NCBI GenBank assembly: GCA_034766995.1
Contig: CM068321.1
Span: 8,070,526 to 8,134,525 of the forward strand
Length of the DNA stretch: 64,000 bases
Direction of reading: 5' to 3'
Source: Acanthacorydalis orientalis
Taxonomy: Eukaryota; Arthropoda; Insecta; Megaloptera; Corydalidae
Positions 33,812-45,774 of this stretch are shown in pieces (the stretch's first letter is position 1; every line of letters begins with the position of its first letter). Both the position numbers and the translations under genes were made by a program. Under the pieces are notes generated by a model that saw only the letters and a list, made by a program, of their open reading frames with translations, was not told the DNA's origin and made no database searches.

Positions 33812-34427
33812 CAGAAATAATCTGGATAAATATTCAGATGTCATAGACACAAATATACACAGGCACATTTAACATCGGCTCTTTCACGCGTGGAAAACTT
33901 GTTTCCTGGTACATAGAACACGATGTTCTACGTGATATCCTCTCAGCTCGTTTAACTGCACATAAGAACAATACAATTTTACACTACTCTAAGCATATTT
34001 ACCGTTAGAATCTGATACATTTCACGGTCAATTGCAGTGTTAAATTGCCTAACCCTTTCTTGGTGATTTTTTCTAGTTGTAAAAAAGGGAAGTTTTCTTG
34101 AATCTACTGTGAAAAATCTTGAGTAATTAAAAAATGGATATTTAGATTAATGAAATTCACTTTCACAAATGAAGTTGTTTCAACCAACGAACTAGAAAAA
34201 AATGTAGTCAGGAATATTTAATAAATGATTATTGATCATTTTTGATTTCTGTTTATGCGTATTTCGATTACAATGACAAGCATTAAGACAGAGAAAAGTA
34301 AGAAAATATTTGATGTTCCAAAAAAAGTTTATATTTGAAAAAGTAATAACTAATACTCTATTTTATGTTTGACTTGTTTATTAATAAAAACAGTATGGTT
34401 AAATATGAGAAAATTATTTTTTTAAAA
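33812..34427. other. AT-rich spacer with a possible single arm of the divergent-arm repeat
   Basis: At about 34201-34292 (minus strand) GTAATCGAAATACGCATAAA followed by an AATGATCAATAATCATTTAT stretch matches the arm seen at 14770-14830 and 37610-37700. No clear inverted partner remains. Confidence 0.4.
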
Positions 34428-34772
34428 ACCATGGGGCTCTTTTACCTACTCGCTATGATGACTCCCCTCCCCCTAGGAAATAACAGAAATTAACAATTTA
34501 TGCGCACGAACAATTTGTGTAAAATGTAAGTTATATAATTTTATTGCAAATTTTATAAAAATTAACAACAAAATACAATTTTAAAATGTGTAACAATTTT
34601 TTTACTCTAAAATTTCAGTGAAGACAATATTGTGAATACATTTCTTATCAATTCTACATTGAAACCGTATACCCTCTTTCGTCGTACGTCATGAGAGAAC
34701 TACATACATGTGACTGATGACAACTAATCAGAACAGAGACCACCCGATCTCCATCAACTAATTATTGATGAT
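34428..34772 (-). repeat. Dispersed CCAAT/E-box repeat, copy 6 (full length)
   Basis: Minus-strand copy containing all blocks: GC-rich tail (GACTCCCCTCCCCCTAGG), AT-rich middle, GAGAGAACTACATACATGTG, and the CCAAT segment altered to CAACTAATCAGAACAGAG. Colinear with 561-951. Confidence 0.75.
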
Positions 34773-34911
34773 CGGGGATAGTTCTCGTTTTGCTTGTAGA
34801 GTTCACCCCCCCCCCCCCACACACAAACTCTAACAACCATTTCCTTACACTCCTCCTTCGTGCATGTAAGTGGTCTACACGAAAAAACTTTGGTTTATGG
34901 AAATTTTACGA

Positions 34912-35450
34912 TGGAATTATTTTTTTATATATAGAATGATTAGGAAGCTGAAATCTTGCCCGTTACTGTTCCGGCACTCTTCAAACCATTCCTTCGAATT
35001 GATAAAAACTTGCCTAAGAATATCAGTGGAAATCTGGCTAATTTCTTGTTCGGTATCTGCCTTCAGTTCAACTGTTGTTGATGGCGAATTATCTTACACT
35101 TTACTCTTTAGCAAGCCCCACAAGGATAAATCGGATGTCGAAATATCTGGGTTCCTGGGAGGCCAGTTGACGTCGCTTCTTCTTGAGGTCACTTTTCTTG
35201 AAATCTAACTTCAAAACTAAGTCATTCTCGTTCAAATCTTGAACCATCTGAATCTTATAAACCTAAATGTTTAATTATGTATAAGAACTCGGTATAGAGA
35301 TCATTATGTTTTATGTTCAATTGCCCATTTCTCTTGCGAACCAAACAACACGGGTCTCCATACAAATTGTCGAATTCGCTTCACATTTTCATCGGTTCGT
35401 ACTGACCTTGGCTGAGTATGAAGATCATTTTTAATGGAAGCCATAAAGAA
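34912..35450 (-). pseudogene. Tc1/mariner-superfamily (DDE_3-like) transposase remnant
   Basis: Minus-strand frames give NWPPRNPDISTSDLSLWGLL followed by KSKV, then VELKADTEQEISQIS and VFINSKEWFEECRNSNGQDF. This is the C-terminal third of insect transposases with the motif WPPRSPDLSPLDFFLWGYLK. About 200 bp further along, RSVRTDENVKRIRQF represents a much more N-terminal segment, so the intervening catalytic region is deleted. The plus-strand open frame at 34870-35208 is its antisense shadow. A distinct lineage from the other mariners here. Confidence 0.65.
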
Positions 35451-35479
35451 AAAAAGGAAAGGTAAATTAAGAAAAAGGA

Positions 35480-35765
35480 TAATCTATTCATGACAATGCA
35501 CCAGTTCACTGAAACCAAGCTGCCAAGGATGCTCTCACAGCATCGAAATTCGAAGAAATTAATCATCTGCTATACAGCCTTGACCTGGCACCAAGTGATT
35601 AATTACCTATTTGAAAAAAAAACGCTTGTTGAGAAGCATTTCACTGAATATAAGTCATTTCAAGCAGATATAAATGAACATTTTGAAAGCAAACCGGAAC
35701 ACTATTTTTATAAAAATTTAGAAAAATTAAAAAATATAACAAGTGCATTCAAAATATTTTGAAAA
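35480..35765 (+). pseudogene. Mariner transposase C-terminal fragment
   Basis: Plus-strand frames contain IHDNAPVH (second catalytic Asp), then AKDALTASKFEEINHLLYSL and DLAPSD (third Asp), then FEKKTLVEKHFTEYKSFQAD, INEHFESKPEHYFYKNLEKL and YNKCIQNIL. It is the usual end of a mariner transposase, interrupted by small frameshifts. The 5' part and both TIRs are missing. Confidence 0.7.
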
Positions 35766-35769
35766 ATAA

Positions 35770-36169
35770 AAATATATAACTTAGATCTTCCAGACTTCTC
35801 TACCCCATTCCACGAACATTAAAAAAGTCTCTCGTAAGTTGTCGAATAGAAATATATATCGAAACATCAAATATATTTAGATATAAACCATAATTCAATA
35901 CATTGTTATCGTTCTTACTGTTGATAAATTTTACACATCTCCGTCAATGCTACAATATTTTTTATTCGATAACAGTAATGTTTAGTTTGCAAAGTAGGAC
36001 TAAATTAAATATCTAAGACCACTTCACTATCCTTCAGTGCATATTTATTAAGAACACAGACTTAAAATTACATAATGCAATTAGCTATAATTGTATGGAA
36101 ACCCTTAAATTTTTCTTTTGATGTCAACAATCTTTCCGGATGACTTTCTACATTGGATATACACATTAC

Positions 36170-36170
<1 letters not shown>
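35770..36170. other. AT-rich spacer, nothing recognised
   Basis: No notable signal. Confidence 0.4.

Positions 36171-36212
<42 letters not shown>
36171..36212. repeat. (TA)n microsatellite
   Basis: TA array followed by (TG)n. Confidence 0.95.
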
Positions 36213-36219
<7 letters not shown>

Positions 36220-36289
36220 ATGTATATATGTAGTGTGCGTGTGTTTAATAGTATATATGATCTTTCTGTCAACGATCTATTACAAGAGA

Positions 36290-36635
36290 AACAGGATTAT
36301 CCCCGTCACATAAAAAGACTGACATCGAAGCCGCGTGCGGCAATAAAGATGCATCAGCTGCTTCTCATGCTTTTGTCATGTTAAAAGTTTTGTACGATAT
36401 GACGCAAGAGACGCAATCGTTAGTTCCACTAACGATCACTAGATGTCGCTCTCCTCGCAAGACCGTCCGTCGTTAAACGACGGACGCAACGACGGCGCCG
36501 TTTACGGTGCGACGGCGGTGCCGGTTTTTCCTCTGCGTCGTGTCCTTTCCCGGTTGATGGGTCGTGTAATAAAAGTATATTCGCAGCAAAAGGTACAGAA
36601 CGATCACGAAACAGAAAAGAACCGTGCATTTCGGT
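36290..36635 (+). other. GC-richer patch; candidate 5' exon with splice donor
   Basis: Strongly CpG-containing (GGCGCCGTTTACGGTGCG, GACGGCGGTGCCGG) in an otherwise AT-rich region. An 11-bp inverted repeat at 36464-36486 (CGTCCGTCGTT / AAACGACGGACG) lies inside. The patch ends at TTCGGT|GTAAGT (36635/36636), a good splice-donor match, so this may be a first exon of a plus-strand transcript. Open frames cross it on both strands without recognisable domains. Confidence 0.4.
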
Positions 36636-36699
36636 GTAAGTTTTCGTTCCTGTATAAAATGTTGTTACATGTCACCGAATGTGCATACGTGTTGTAATA

Positions 36700-37317
36700 A
36701 AGAATGAAATCAATACGTAGGACTGGTGTTGTGTTGACATACATACGAGACAAAGAGAATGCGAAATTCGGTCAAATAGAAAATGTAAACAGTTTTCAGT
36801 GAAAAACATTCACTAGTCCGTATGTTTCGTTTTTCTCGTTTTAAAAGGAAAAAAAATTCAATTTTTTTAAAAGCTATTCATGCTTATTCATAGAAACTAG
36901 TAAAATGAAAATTTAAGTTATAAGTTTATTTAAAGTTTTTTTGTTTAACAAATTTAACTTTTGATTTCTATAAAATAAATATTTTTTTAAAAAAATAACA
37001 TTAAGCTTCATTTGTACAACTTAAAAAGATAGTCCGCTGTTTATAAAAATATCAATTTCGAAAATAAGTTTCGATTTTCATATAATCACAAATATTTATT
37101 GTAAGTTTTTGGAGATTCGTGTACAGGTAAATATTTCTAAGGTAAATTTTAACTGCTTGTTTTTTAGTTTATTGAATGTAAGTATGCAGTTCAAATACTT
37201 AAATATCTTCAGTATAAAAATTATTAAAAACTTGAAATAAATTAAGTTGATGTTCTAATTACTGTACCATTCAGGCTTCAGGAAAAGAAAAAATATTATT
37301 TAATTTACAAGAAATAC

Positions 37318-37318
<1 letters not shown>
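36700..37318. other. AT-rich spacer, nothing recognised
   Basis: No notable signal. Confidence 0.4.
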
Positions 37319-37359
<41 letters not shown>

Positions 37360-37370
37360 ATATATATATA
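37319..37370. repeat. (TA)n microsatellite
   Basis: TA array with one TGTATGTA interruption. Confidence 0.9.
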
Positions 37371-37509
37371 CTTTTTATTGGAAAAAATCCAAATAGATTT
37401 AGAATAATTACTTTCTCTCACAATGCAGTTCTGATACTGTAGCTTATTTGACATTCACAAATGAATTCTTTTTCATCACACAATTTGCTGAGAATATAAA
37501 AAGAATTGT

Positions 37510-37700
37510 TTCCAATCAAAACTAGTGAATTTCTGTTGCTTACACTTATTTCAATGGTGATACTAACATTTTCTGAACACCAAGGTTGAAATTTCTAGTT
37601 TCTATATACTTGTGCACTCTGAGAATATTGAAATCATCATCGAAATAAACATAAGTAAGAAGCAAAAATGATCAATGATCAAGGTATGATTTATTGAACT
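37510..37700. repeat. Divergent-arm inverted repeat, copy 3
   Basis: The right arm begins CTGAGAATATTGAAATCATC at about 37618 and continues CGAAATAAACATAAG, AAAAATGATCAATGATC. The left arm (about 37510-37575), reverse-complemented, reads GAAAATGTTAGTATCACCAT then TGAAATAAGTGTAAGC. The arms point outwards from a short spacer. Confidence 0.55.
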
Positions 37701-38182
37701 TTTTTGATCAAAACATTTTTTGTCGTTTTCGGAATTAAATAATAGATTAGTCTATCGATAGTAGTGTATTAGGTAAAGACTATCAACAATTTTAAAAGTT
37801 AACTAAAATCAAATGACGGATGTACAGATGTATTAATAGAAATTTTAATTTACTTACTGAAGAATTTTGAAAAAAATGTAAATCAAGTTATTCAATCATT
37901 CATCATTATCTTCTTGTAATAAGAAAGTATTTAATCTTAGTCTCGAAGCACCACACAATAATATATTTTTTTGGTTTAGAAACATAGATCTTTGTAAAAA
38001 GTAATTGGAAAATTTATACATCTCTGTTTGAACGCTGAAAAAAATATTATTTACTCACATATTAATTTGGTAAATAAAAAGTTTACATACGAAAACATCC
38101 CTGAATTTTTACTACAGAATAAAAATATCTACAGTTATTTAATTCAAAAATGTGTATATAATGAATAGTTATATATACAATA

Positions 38183-38185
<3 letters not shown>
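37701..38185. other. AT-rich spacer, nothing recognised
   Basis: No notable signal. Confidence 0.4.

Positions 38186-38239
<54 letters not shown>
38186..38239. repeat. (TA)n microsatellite
   Basis: Left flank of the foldback element at 38245-38343. Confidence 0.95.
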
Positions 38240-38244
<5 letters not shown>

Positions 38245-38343
38245 GATTCAATTTAGGCTTCCATATGGAAATATTAAAAAAAATCACAAAATTAAAAAAA
38301 TAACATGACTTTTTTTGTGAAAGTGGAAGCCTCAATTGAATCA
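38245..38343. mobile_element. Foldback hairpin element in (TA)n, copy 2
   Basis: 99 bp with inverted termini GATTCAATTTAGGCTTCCAT and (complement) GATTCAATTGAGGCTTCCAC. It is the shortest complete family member. TA array on the left; (CT)n then (TA)n on the right. Confidence 0.75.
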
Positions 38344-38354
38344 TGCTCTCTCTT

Positions 38355-38389
<35 letters not shown>

Positions 38390-38430
38390 TATATGTATAT
38401 ATATATATATAGATATATGTACATATATAT
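38344..38430. repeat. (CT)n(TA)n microsatellite
   Basis: About 30 bp of CT followed by interrupted TA, directly adjoining the foldback element. Confidence 0.95.
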
Positions 38431-38667
38431 ATGACTATTTTTGTAAAACATTTTTTTTACCATTCTATTGTTACTTTTTCATCGTCAGTCAAGATTATAA
38501 ATATAAGTTTAAGATAGAAGAATGACAGAGACAGAGTGAAAAAAACTACTACAAAGTTAACTCTGTTGAAGCGTCATTAATTTTTCATGATTGTTGAAAA
38601 TAGTTTCTTGTAACATCATTAATTTTTCATATTATCAAGTGAATGTGATACTTTATTTCTGTACTAC

Positions 38668-38672
<5 letters not shown>

Positions 38673-38735
<63 letters not shown>
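38673..38735. repeat. (TA)n microsatellite
   Basis: TA array, preceded by TGTGTG. Confidence 0.95.
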
Positions 38736-38739
38736 ATAC

Positions 38740-39130
38740 GAAAATGGAAGTTTCTTATATAGTTTTCTATACATAGAAGTGATATAAATTTTACAATATT
38801 CATGTAGTCTAGTTTACTTTAATATTCCTTTTATAAATGTTCAAAATTAACATAAAAAATGGAATTTATATTATGTTTATATATTATATATTTATATATT
38901 TGTAAATGGAATTTATGTTTAATAGTTGAAATACTTCTATTTTTAAAAATGGCTATTTTTAAAAAAAAACTATTGTTTTGCAGTTTTATTCCTCATACAG
39001 ACTCTTTAATGTGAAAGTATTCTTTTTTTTTATTAACGGCATCAAAATCTGTTTGATAATTATCTTTTCTAGAGAACCCAGTATATAAATCTTTATCCAA
39101 AAAAAAACCATTTTCATAAAAAGGTTTACT
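38740..39130. other. AT-rich spacer, nothing recognised
   Basis: No notable signal. Confidence 0.4.
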
Positions 39131-39295
39131 ATACACGTTACATTGTTCTTCGTATGACTTATTTCAACGCTTCATCATGAAACTTGTTTAATATTTTTTA
39201 CTCTTAATAAATAACGAATCAAAAGTAATTTAAAAAGAGCAATATGATGAAGACATATAGTCAAAACCGGTCGTAATAAAAACAGTTCAAATTCT
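39130..39295. repeat. Divergent-arm inverted repeat, degraded copy
   Basis: The right arm reads GATGAAGACATATAGTCAAA then ACCGGTCGTAATAAAAACAG. The left arm, reverse-complemented, reads GATGAAGCGTTGAAATAAGT then CATACGAAG. Same divergent arrangement as the better copies but more decayed. Confidence 0.4.
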
Positions 39296-40019
39296 TGCAA
39301 AGAATTTATTAAGAAAGAATTGCATATACTTGCTGTTTACAGAATGCAAATTGTGCTTCGTATAACAGGACAGGACTTTGATGAAAATATTGAATCTTTT
39401 ACATTTAAAAGTTGTTTTTTTTTTCATATTTCAATCCATGTGAAGGGTTATTAGTAACATAAATGTATAAAAATTATATTCGTTGAATAACAGCTCTAAT
39501 TGTTGAAATACAATAAATATATGTTTCTGATTAAAAATTAATAACCATTTTTTTTATTTTGTCAACGTTTAATAAACAATCATATATCTTTTATAGTTTA
39601 TAACATTAAGTTGTTTTTAGATTCATTTAATATGTTTCTATATTTTTTTATAAAACTTAATTGATATCTGTATGTATATATATATATATATAATATAAAT
39701 TACATACATAAATTACTATATATATATATATGTATATATATATAAATTACAATTATTCTTCATTTAATTTATTATATGTTTCGATTTAATGTTCGTTTTA
39801 TACCATGGTGAGAAGCTTTTAGAATTGGAACAATGTCGCTTCATAGATTTTTCATAAAGCCACATATTTCAATTAAAGTAAATTTTACCAGAATTATAAG
39901 GAAATACCTGACAAAATATAAATTATTGTTTTTTTTAATACATAAATAAGTAAAAAAGTTAAAGATATGTTCTGAGTTGGGTAACAATATGTCGAACACT
40001 ACTTTTTAACTCAGACATT

Positions 40020-40020
<1 letters not shown>
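39296..40020. other. AT-rich spacer
   Basis: Short interrupted (TA)n arrays at about 39674-39745; nothing else recognised. Confidence 0.4.

Positions 40021-40021
<1 letters not shown>

Positions 40022-40077
<56 letters not shown>
40022..40077. repeat. (TA)n microsatellite
   Basis: Uninterrupted TA array. Confidence 0.95.
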
Positions 40078-40078
<1 letters not shown>

Positions 40079-40079
40079 C

Positions 40080-40894
40080 ATTAAAAAAGATAAAATAACT
40101 TGCGGAAACTAATAAAACTGTCCTTTACAATTATTTTTTACACAAATACAGAGGAGCCAAAAAAATGTATACACACTTTAACAGAGTGTGTTAATCACAA
40201 TTAATTATTGAACATTTTTGATCAGACGCTGTGGAGAATGTAAAATGATTTGTAAAAGGTAAAGAATCGTTATTAAATTACTAATAAAATAATAAAAAAG
40301 TGATATGCAAGTATTAGAGACATAATTTACAGTGTACTTTATTAATGAAATCAAAAAATAGCTACAAGTTTAAGATTGGAACAGAATATTTTGAGAGAGA
40401 CAAATATATTTGTAATGAGAAGAAAATAGAAAAATCAAAAATAATAGGATTGAATGTTAAAAAATCAAGAGATCCTACCCTAAAACTATTGAATGGGCAT
40501 TTAACTAGTCACAGGATAATAACATATTACCAAAGAAGAGATAACAATACTGTGAGAATGAATGAGCATGCAAAAGGTATAGGTTTGGATATTTTTAGAA
40601 AAAATGTTTGTGATCTGTGCGATGAAAAAAGAATATGTCTGTGAAAATAAATTTATCCAATGTCAGAACTCTATTATGATTATATATGTCAGTCTGTACA
40701 AATAGGTTACAGAAATAGAAAATGTGTGTCCTACTCGTTAAAATAATCAATTATAAAGACCGAGAATCTCACACTGTTTTTTTAATGTTTGTCTGTTTTT
40801 TTACAAACGAGAATTAGTTAGTAGAGACATTTTCTTGCTCCCTTTATGTATCTCAAACACACACAAACTGACATATAAACATATGTATTTATCG

Positions 40895-40903
<9 letters not shown>
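40080..40903. other. AT-rich spacer with one unassigned open frame
   Basis: A lysine-rich 99-codon plus-strand frame at 40345-40644 (starts MKSKNSYKFKIGTEYFERDK, ends with a CDLCDEKRIC segment holding two cysteines two residues apart) has more balanced composition than most frames here. I do not recognise it. It could be a decayed retrotransposon piece or chance, and I do not call a gene. Confidence 0.3.

Positions 40904-40964
<61 letters not shown>
40904..40964. repeat. (TA)n microsatellite
   Basis: 61 bp TA array preceded by CTCTCTCT. Confidence 0.95.
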
Positions 40965-40967
<3 letters not shown>

Positions 40968-41210
40968 TATATATGTGCATGTATCTAAAGTTAATGGTGA
41001 ACTTTTTCAACAATAAGAATTAAAAAAAGAATAAAAAAGGTCAAGTTTACATTAAACTGCTTTCCCAATGGTGTGAGAACGTGTGGCTGGAATACAACTT
41101 TAAGACCATAAACTGTGAATTTCTATTCTGGACTTCTCTTGTATGCATGGCAATAAAATGCGATGTAGGTTCACATCAAAGTGATAAAATAGTTTACTTT
41201 TATATGTGTA

Positions 41211-41211
41211 C

Positions 41212-41256
<45 letters not shown>

Positions 41257-41279
41257 CATACATACATACATATATACGA
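41211..41279. repeat. (TA)n(CATA)n microsatellite
   Basis: TA array followed by five CATA units. Confidence 0.95.
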
Positions 41280-41438
41280 TATAAAGACATCCATGCTACA
41301 AAAGTGGCAATAAAATCAAACTGGATTAAATAGATACGACGGAAAAAATACTAGAAACAGAATAACAATGAATTCTCATAGTACTTGTACCATATACATG
41401 CAAAGATCAAAAATAAATTAAATACATACGTTTTTATT

Positions 41439-41444
<6 letters not shown>

Positions 41445-41469
<25 letters not shown>

Positions 41470-41470
41470 G
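41445..41470. repeat. (TA)n microsatellite
   Basis: Short TA array. Confidence 0.9.
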
Positions 41471-41794
41471 CGCATAATTATATAAATTATAGTAACATCC
41501 ATCACTTTGAATTTCAAAACCTTTTTAGCTCATATTTGGAAGCAATTGCAACAAATAACTGTTAATGCTAAGAAATAATTAATCGTTTTGAATTACTGGA
41601 GTTTGTTTTTACGATTAATTTCATTAAGTGTGTTATCTTGAAAAAGATAAAAATATCAATTACATACATCTATAGTACTTAACGATGGCACACTTATTCA
41701 AACTATTCATAGAAGACAGAAACACAAATGATCCGAAAGGACAAAGACTACCAGGACAATGAATTAAAGGAATCAAAAAAACACAAACACTTGT

Positions 41795-42353
41795 ATTAGA
41801 TTGGTAGAAAAATAATTGCGGTATATGACTTAAATTCATATACATTTTTTAATTTAAATGGTTTTAAGTTGTCCTGAAGTTTTGGATGACTAATGCCTAA
41901 CTTTTATGCAAGAACTCGAATAGTTGTGTGTGATTTTGACTCAACTAACCCTTTCAGCTGGCCATTACGAACTGGACAATGACGACAGCAACCTTTTTCA
42001 TCTTCAAGGCTCTCGTCCACAGCACGAAAATTTTAGAACCACCATTGCACCGTACGTTCCTTAAAAGTACCCACACCAAAAGTTGGTTAATTTACGAGCA
42101 ATTTCTGGTGCTTCACCATCCGTTTTGAATTCATATAAAAAATTGCTCTTATTTGCTTATTTTCAATCTTTAATTCAATAGCCCAATTTGGAGCAAAATT
42201 AATAATAAAATCAAAGTCTATATAACCAAAATACAGACCGAAAAATGCACTTTAAAATGATATTAAATTACGATGAAATGGCACTTTCATTGAAAAAAAT
42301 GAAGGTTAGAATTCAGAAAATAAAAACCGCAATAATTTTCTTACCAACCTAAT
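41795..42353 (-). mobile_element. N-terminal-only mini-mariner, copy 3
   Basis: About 559 bp with both TIRs (left TATTAGATTGGTAGAAAAAT; right complement of TATTAGGTTGGTAAGAAAAT). On the minus strand it encodes broken segments of the DNA-binding domain, including VKERTVQWWF, SLEDEKGCCRH and RVLAxKLGISHPKLQ. The catalytic domain is missing, as in the other copies. Confidence 0.85.
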
Positions 42354-42952
42354 AATTGGCATTAGATTATATAACTGGCTTTTGTATTTCTTTCGGAGAT
42401 AAGGAAAGACCTGATATGATTACATAGGTTGATTATTGTAGTGTTATTTCTATCACCACTTTATTACTTGTAAAGTCACTAATATTTATTGCAATCGAGA
42501 ACAGCTCTCATAATTCATATTTAGTATATGATTGAATGCAATGCTCCTACATATGTTTGTAAAGAGAGAAAATCTAGTATCATTTCCAGAAGATAATATT
42601 TCTCAATTTCAATATTTAACAATAGCCTCGGCAACCCAGTTTAAAACTTAAATAATTAGGTATCGTTTTTGTTCATGTGTCTTAGCAACATAACATCTCT
42701 CTAATACGACAGAACTAAGTGATTAACATTATTTAACCCTGTATGGGGTTAGTTGTTACAGTATGACAACCAAAATCTGTTAAACATAAATACAGTCTTA
42801 AAAAGAAACTTACTGTATTAACCAACATTTCAGTGAAGAAAAAATTAGAAGACCTTGAATAATGACTTATTGTTGGCTTACTTTGGTATCACTCCTATGA
42901 AGTTGAATCTCAAATAGTAGTATATTATTTAGTAGTAAATTATTTGAATAGA

Positions 42953-42956
<4 letters not shown>
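42354..42956. other. AT-rich spacer, nothing recognised
   Basis: No notable signal. Confidence 0.4.
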
Positions 42957-43000
<44 letters not shown>

Positions 43001-43011
43001 GTATATATATA

Positions 43012-43054
<43 letters not shown>

Positions 43055-43096
43055 TATAATATATATATATATAATATGTATATATATATATATATA
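42957..43096. repeat. (TA)n array with AATA/TATT interruptions
   Basis: About 140 bp compound TA array. Confidence 0.95.
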
Positions 43097-43099
43097 CTG

Positions 43100-43664
43100 C
43101 AATGCCAACTATTTAAAATTCAACTATTAACTCTAATTGGATAAATAGTTGTCCATGTCGTAATATCTCAATAAAAATTCAATAACCTAAATAATATTCC
43201 AAACATAGACTTGTTTACTTATCAAATCACTTGTATACCAGACAATAATAACAATTTATTTTTATATGTTCGTTTTTAACCTTGAACAGATGTCTTTCTA
43301 ATTAAATTAAATTACTTAAGTACATATTTATCACCCAAATATTATTCTTATAATTTACAAAAAAAAAAACAATTCTATACATTTGAGTTTTAAATTGAGA
43401 AGAAAAATAACTAGATAAATGCAGCACATGAACTAATTATCAGTTATGTAACTCATGTAGCAAAATTAAAAACTGTGTACGTATAAAGAATGTAATTATT
43501 TTCAGTAATTATTATAATAATATCTGTAACAACCGGTTACACCCTTCAGACATTCTTTTCAAATCAAGGTCTTTTTTTAACTACCAGACAATTTTTTTTT
43601 ATCACCAATGGCTCGTGCAATGTTATAACAATTATCGAATGTATAAATTTGAAAGTAAATATGT

Positions 43665-43668
<4 letters not shown>
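43100..43668. other. AT-rich spacer, nothing recognised
   Basis: No notable signal. Confidence 0.4.

Positions 43669-43704
<36 letters not shown>
43669..43704. repeat. (TA)n microsatellite
   Basis: Short TA array. Confidence 0.95.
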
Positions 43705-43706
<2 letters not shown>

Positions 43707-44174
43707 CATGTGTAAATCTTATGAAAGTGAAAAGGCAATTCACGTCCGTAACAAAACTTATTCAAATAATATACAGTGTTTATCAAATATTTATATTTAT
43801 TTTATATTTAATACATACTTATAATATTCAATATTTTAGTTTCGTCGATATTTGTATTAATAATTTTAAGCCTAGTCCATATAATGAACTGAATTCTCAA
43901 ACATTGTATACATACAGGCTCGATACAGCATGTTGGGATCTTGTATTATGTGTTTCAAAAAAATATCAAAAAAATGTATTGAGTGTATATGCAATATTTT
44001 TGATATAACGTGGACTAGCTATCGATTTTCTCGTTTTCAAGAAAATAAAAAAATATAAACTTTTATAATGAAATAATAGTATGAATAATTCAAAACCTTT
44101 GACAAATCTGCTATCGCAAATGAAATATTCTCTCGCCTCACAAATCACCAAAACATTTTCTAATGAAAAATCAT
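43705..44174. other. AT-rich spacer, nothing recognised
   Basis: Short open frames here have no recognisable motif. Confidence 0.4.
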
Positions 44175-45475
44175 ATATGATCAATAAATGATTATTGTTC
44201 ATATTGGATTCTTCTCTTATTTCGATGGTGCTACACCCCAAATCAAGCCTTGACCTCCTCAATTTTTGCCTTTAGATATCCATCTCCCTGGCTGTCCTTT
44301 TCCAGTTGTTTGCTCCCAACAGTTCCACTGCATCCTTCTCTACATTGTCTATCCATCTTAGACTCGGTTTGCTCTCAGGTTTTCTTCCGCTTGATTGTCC
44401 AAGGCCTTAGTTAACAATTCAAGGTCTTTTTTGGTACTCTTGAGTCCAACATCATATCAATGTGACCTTCCCATCGCAGATGTAACATTTTTATGAAGGC
44501 GAATAGGTTTGGTTCCTTGTAGACTTTATATAATTCAAAGCTATAGCATATTCTCCATGTACCGCCATCGTTTACTGGATCAAATATTCTTCTTTTGACG
44601 TTGTTCAACATTTCTACGGTGTTAGCTGATATAATCCATGCTTCACCTCCATAAGGTATGACAGTACGGATGACGATTTTATACAGTTGGATTTTGATCT
44701 TCCTGTACATATTTTTGAATTTCATTATAAGAAACAGCGAAATATGTTCTATTTGCTGCTGCTATTCGTTTTTGAACTTTTTGAGATTCCTCATTTTCAC
44801 TGGTGATGTTTGAACCAAGGCATGGAAAATTGTTTACAACTCAGAATTGTAATCATAGATGGTGATGTTTTGACCTAATCTTCTTCTTCGTCTTTTACTT
44901 TTCAGCATTAGTTTTCTTTTATTCTCGGGTATTCTAAGATCAATATCCCACTATTTTTTGTGCCTTGTTTAGTATGGTGAAATTCTCGTTTACTAAGATA
45001 GTCCATACTACATGTTCAAATACTTAAGCTAAAGAGCATCGGGGCCAGTTCATCACCTTATTTTAGGTCCCTCGATATTTCAAAATTTTCAGTCAGTTCC
45101 TCGTTGATCTTGACTCTTCATTGTGTATTTTGCATTGTTATTCGCACTAATCCCGCTAATTAGGAGATATATCCAGGTTTAGCATTATTATATACAGCTT
45201 TTCTCAGTCAAAAGGTCAACTTGAAATCTAGGAAAAGTTATTACACGTCACGTCACACTCCCAGTACTTCACAAGTACTTGTTTCACCGTGAAAAGTTGG
45301 TCTATTGTTGATCTTCCTGGCCTAAAATCTACTCAGTATTTACCAAGATATCTTTGTATACTTTTGAAGCTTCTCTTTAATAATCATAGTCTGTATTTTA
45401 TATGAGGTGTTTAACAGGTATATTCCTCTGTAGTTTCCACAATCAAACTTGTCGCCCTTCTTGTAGATAGATCAT
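44175..45475 (-). pseudogene. RTE-like non-LTR retrotransposon fragment
   Basis: Minus-strand remnant of an endonuclease-reverse transcriptase. Near 45475 it reads [20 protein letters not shown] (typical KGDKTDCxNYRGISLLNTxYKI, the start of the polymerase domain). Then come GRKINNRPTFHG, LDFKLTF (fingers/palm region) and NIEGPKIR-like pieces. The best frame, 44411-44725, gives KIQLYKIVIRTVIPYGGEAW, then MLNNVKRRIFDPVNDGGTWR and LHLRWEGHIDMM, matching the C-terminal YKTVIRPVLLYGSETW...LRWxGHVxRM region. The C-terminal tail (WRYLKAxIEEVKAxFG) runs to about 44240. Stops and frameshifts throughout; the catalytic FADD motif is not recognisable. The endonuclease part is absent. Confidence 0.8.
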
Positions 45476-45770
45476 ATAATACTTATCGGATTTGATTGTT
45501 ATTTATGCACATTTCATCAATCAACAATGATAAATTATCATTTATTTGACGTGTTTGATTAAAAAAAATGCTTATGACTTGTTGAGTTAAGAAATGATTC
45601 ATTTTTGAAAAGAATTATATTAAAATTACAGTTCCAGAAGTGTATATTAACATCTCACTTATTGGAAATTCATTAATTGTTATTATTTATATTAATTTTT
45701 TTAATATAGTTTTGGAATATGGGTCGTAAAAAAATTCCTTAAAGAATATTTTTTTGAAATCAGTATTCTA
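45476..45770. other. AT-rich spacer, nothing recognised
   Basis: No notable signal. Confidence 0.4.
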
Positions 45771-45774
45771 AATT

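Noticed and set aside
33452..33872. Long overlapping open frames rich in YIYIYI on both strands (also at 4413-4649, 12044-12146, 38144-38344, 40801-41023, 46910-47286 and similar places)
   Set aside because: They are translations of (TA)n arrays, which contain no stop codon in some frames. They have no coding value.
34870..35208. 112-codon plus-strand frame
   Set aside because: It is the antisense of a Tc1/mariner-type transposase C-terminus, which explains its composition.
40149..40200. GAGGAGCCAAAAAAATGTAT stretch, resembling ends of some Tc1-like elements
   Set aside because: No inverse partner end and no coding remnant nearby; too short to call.
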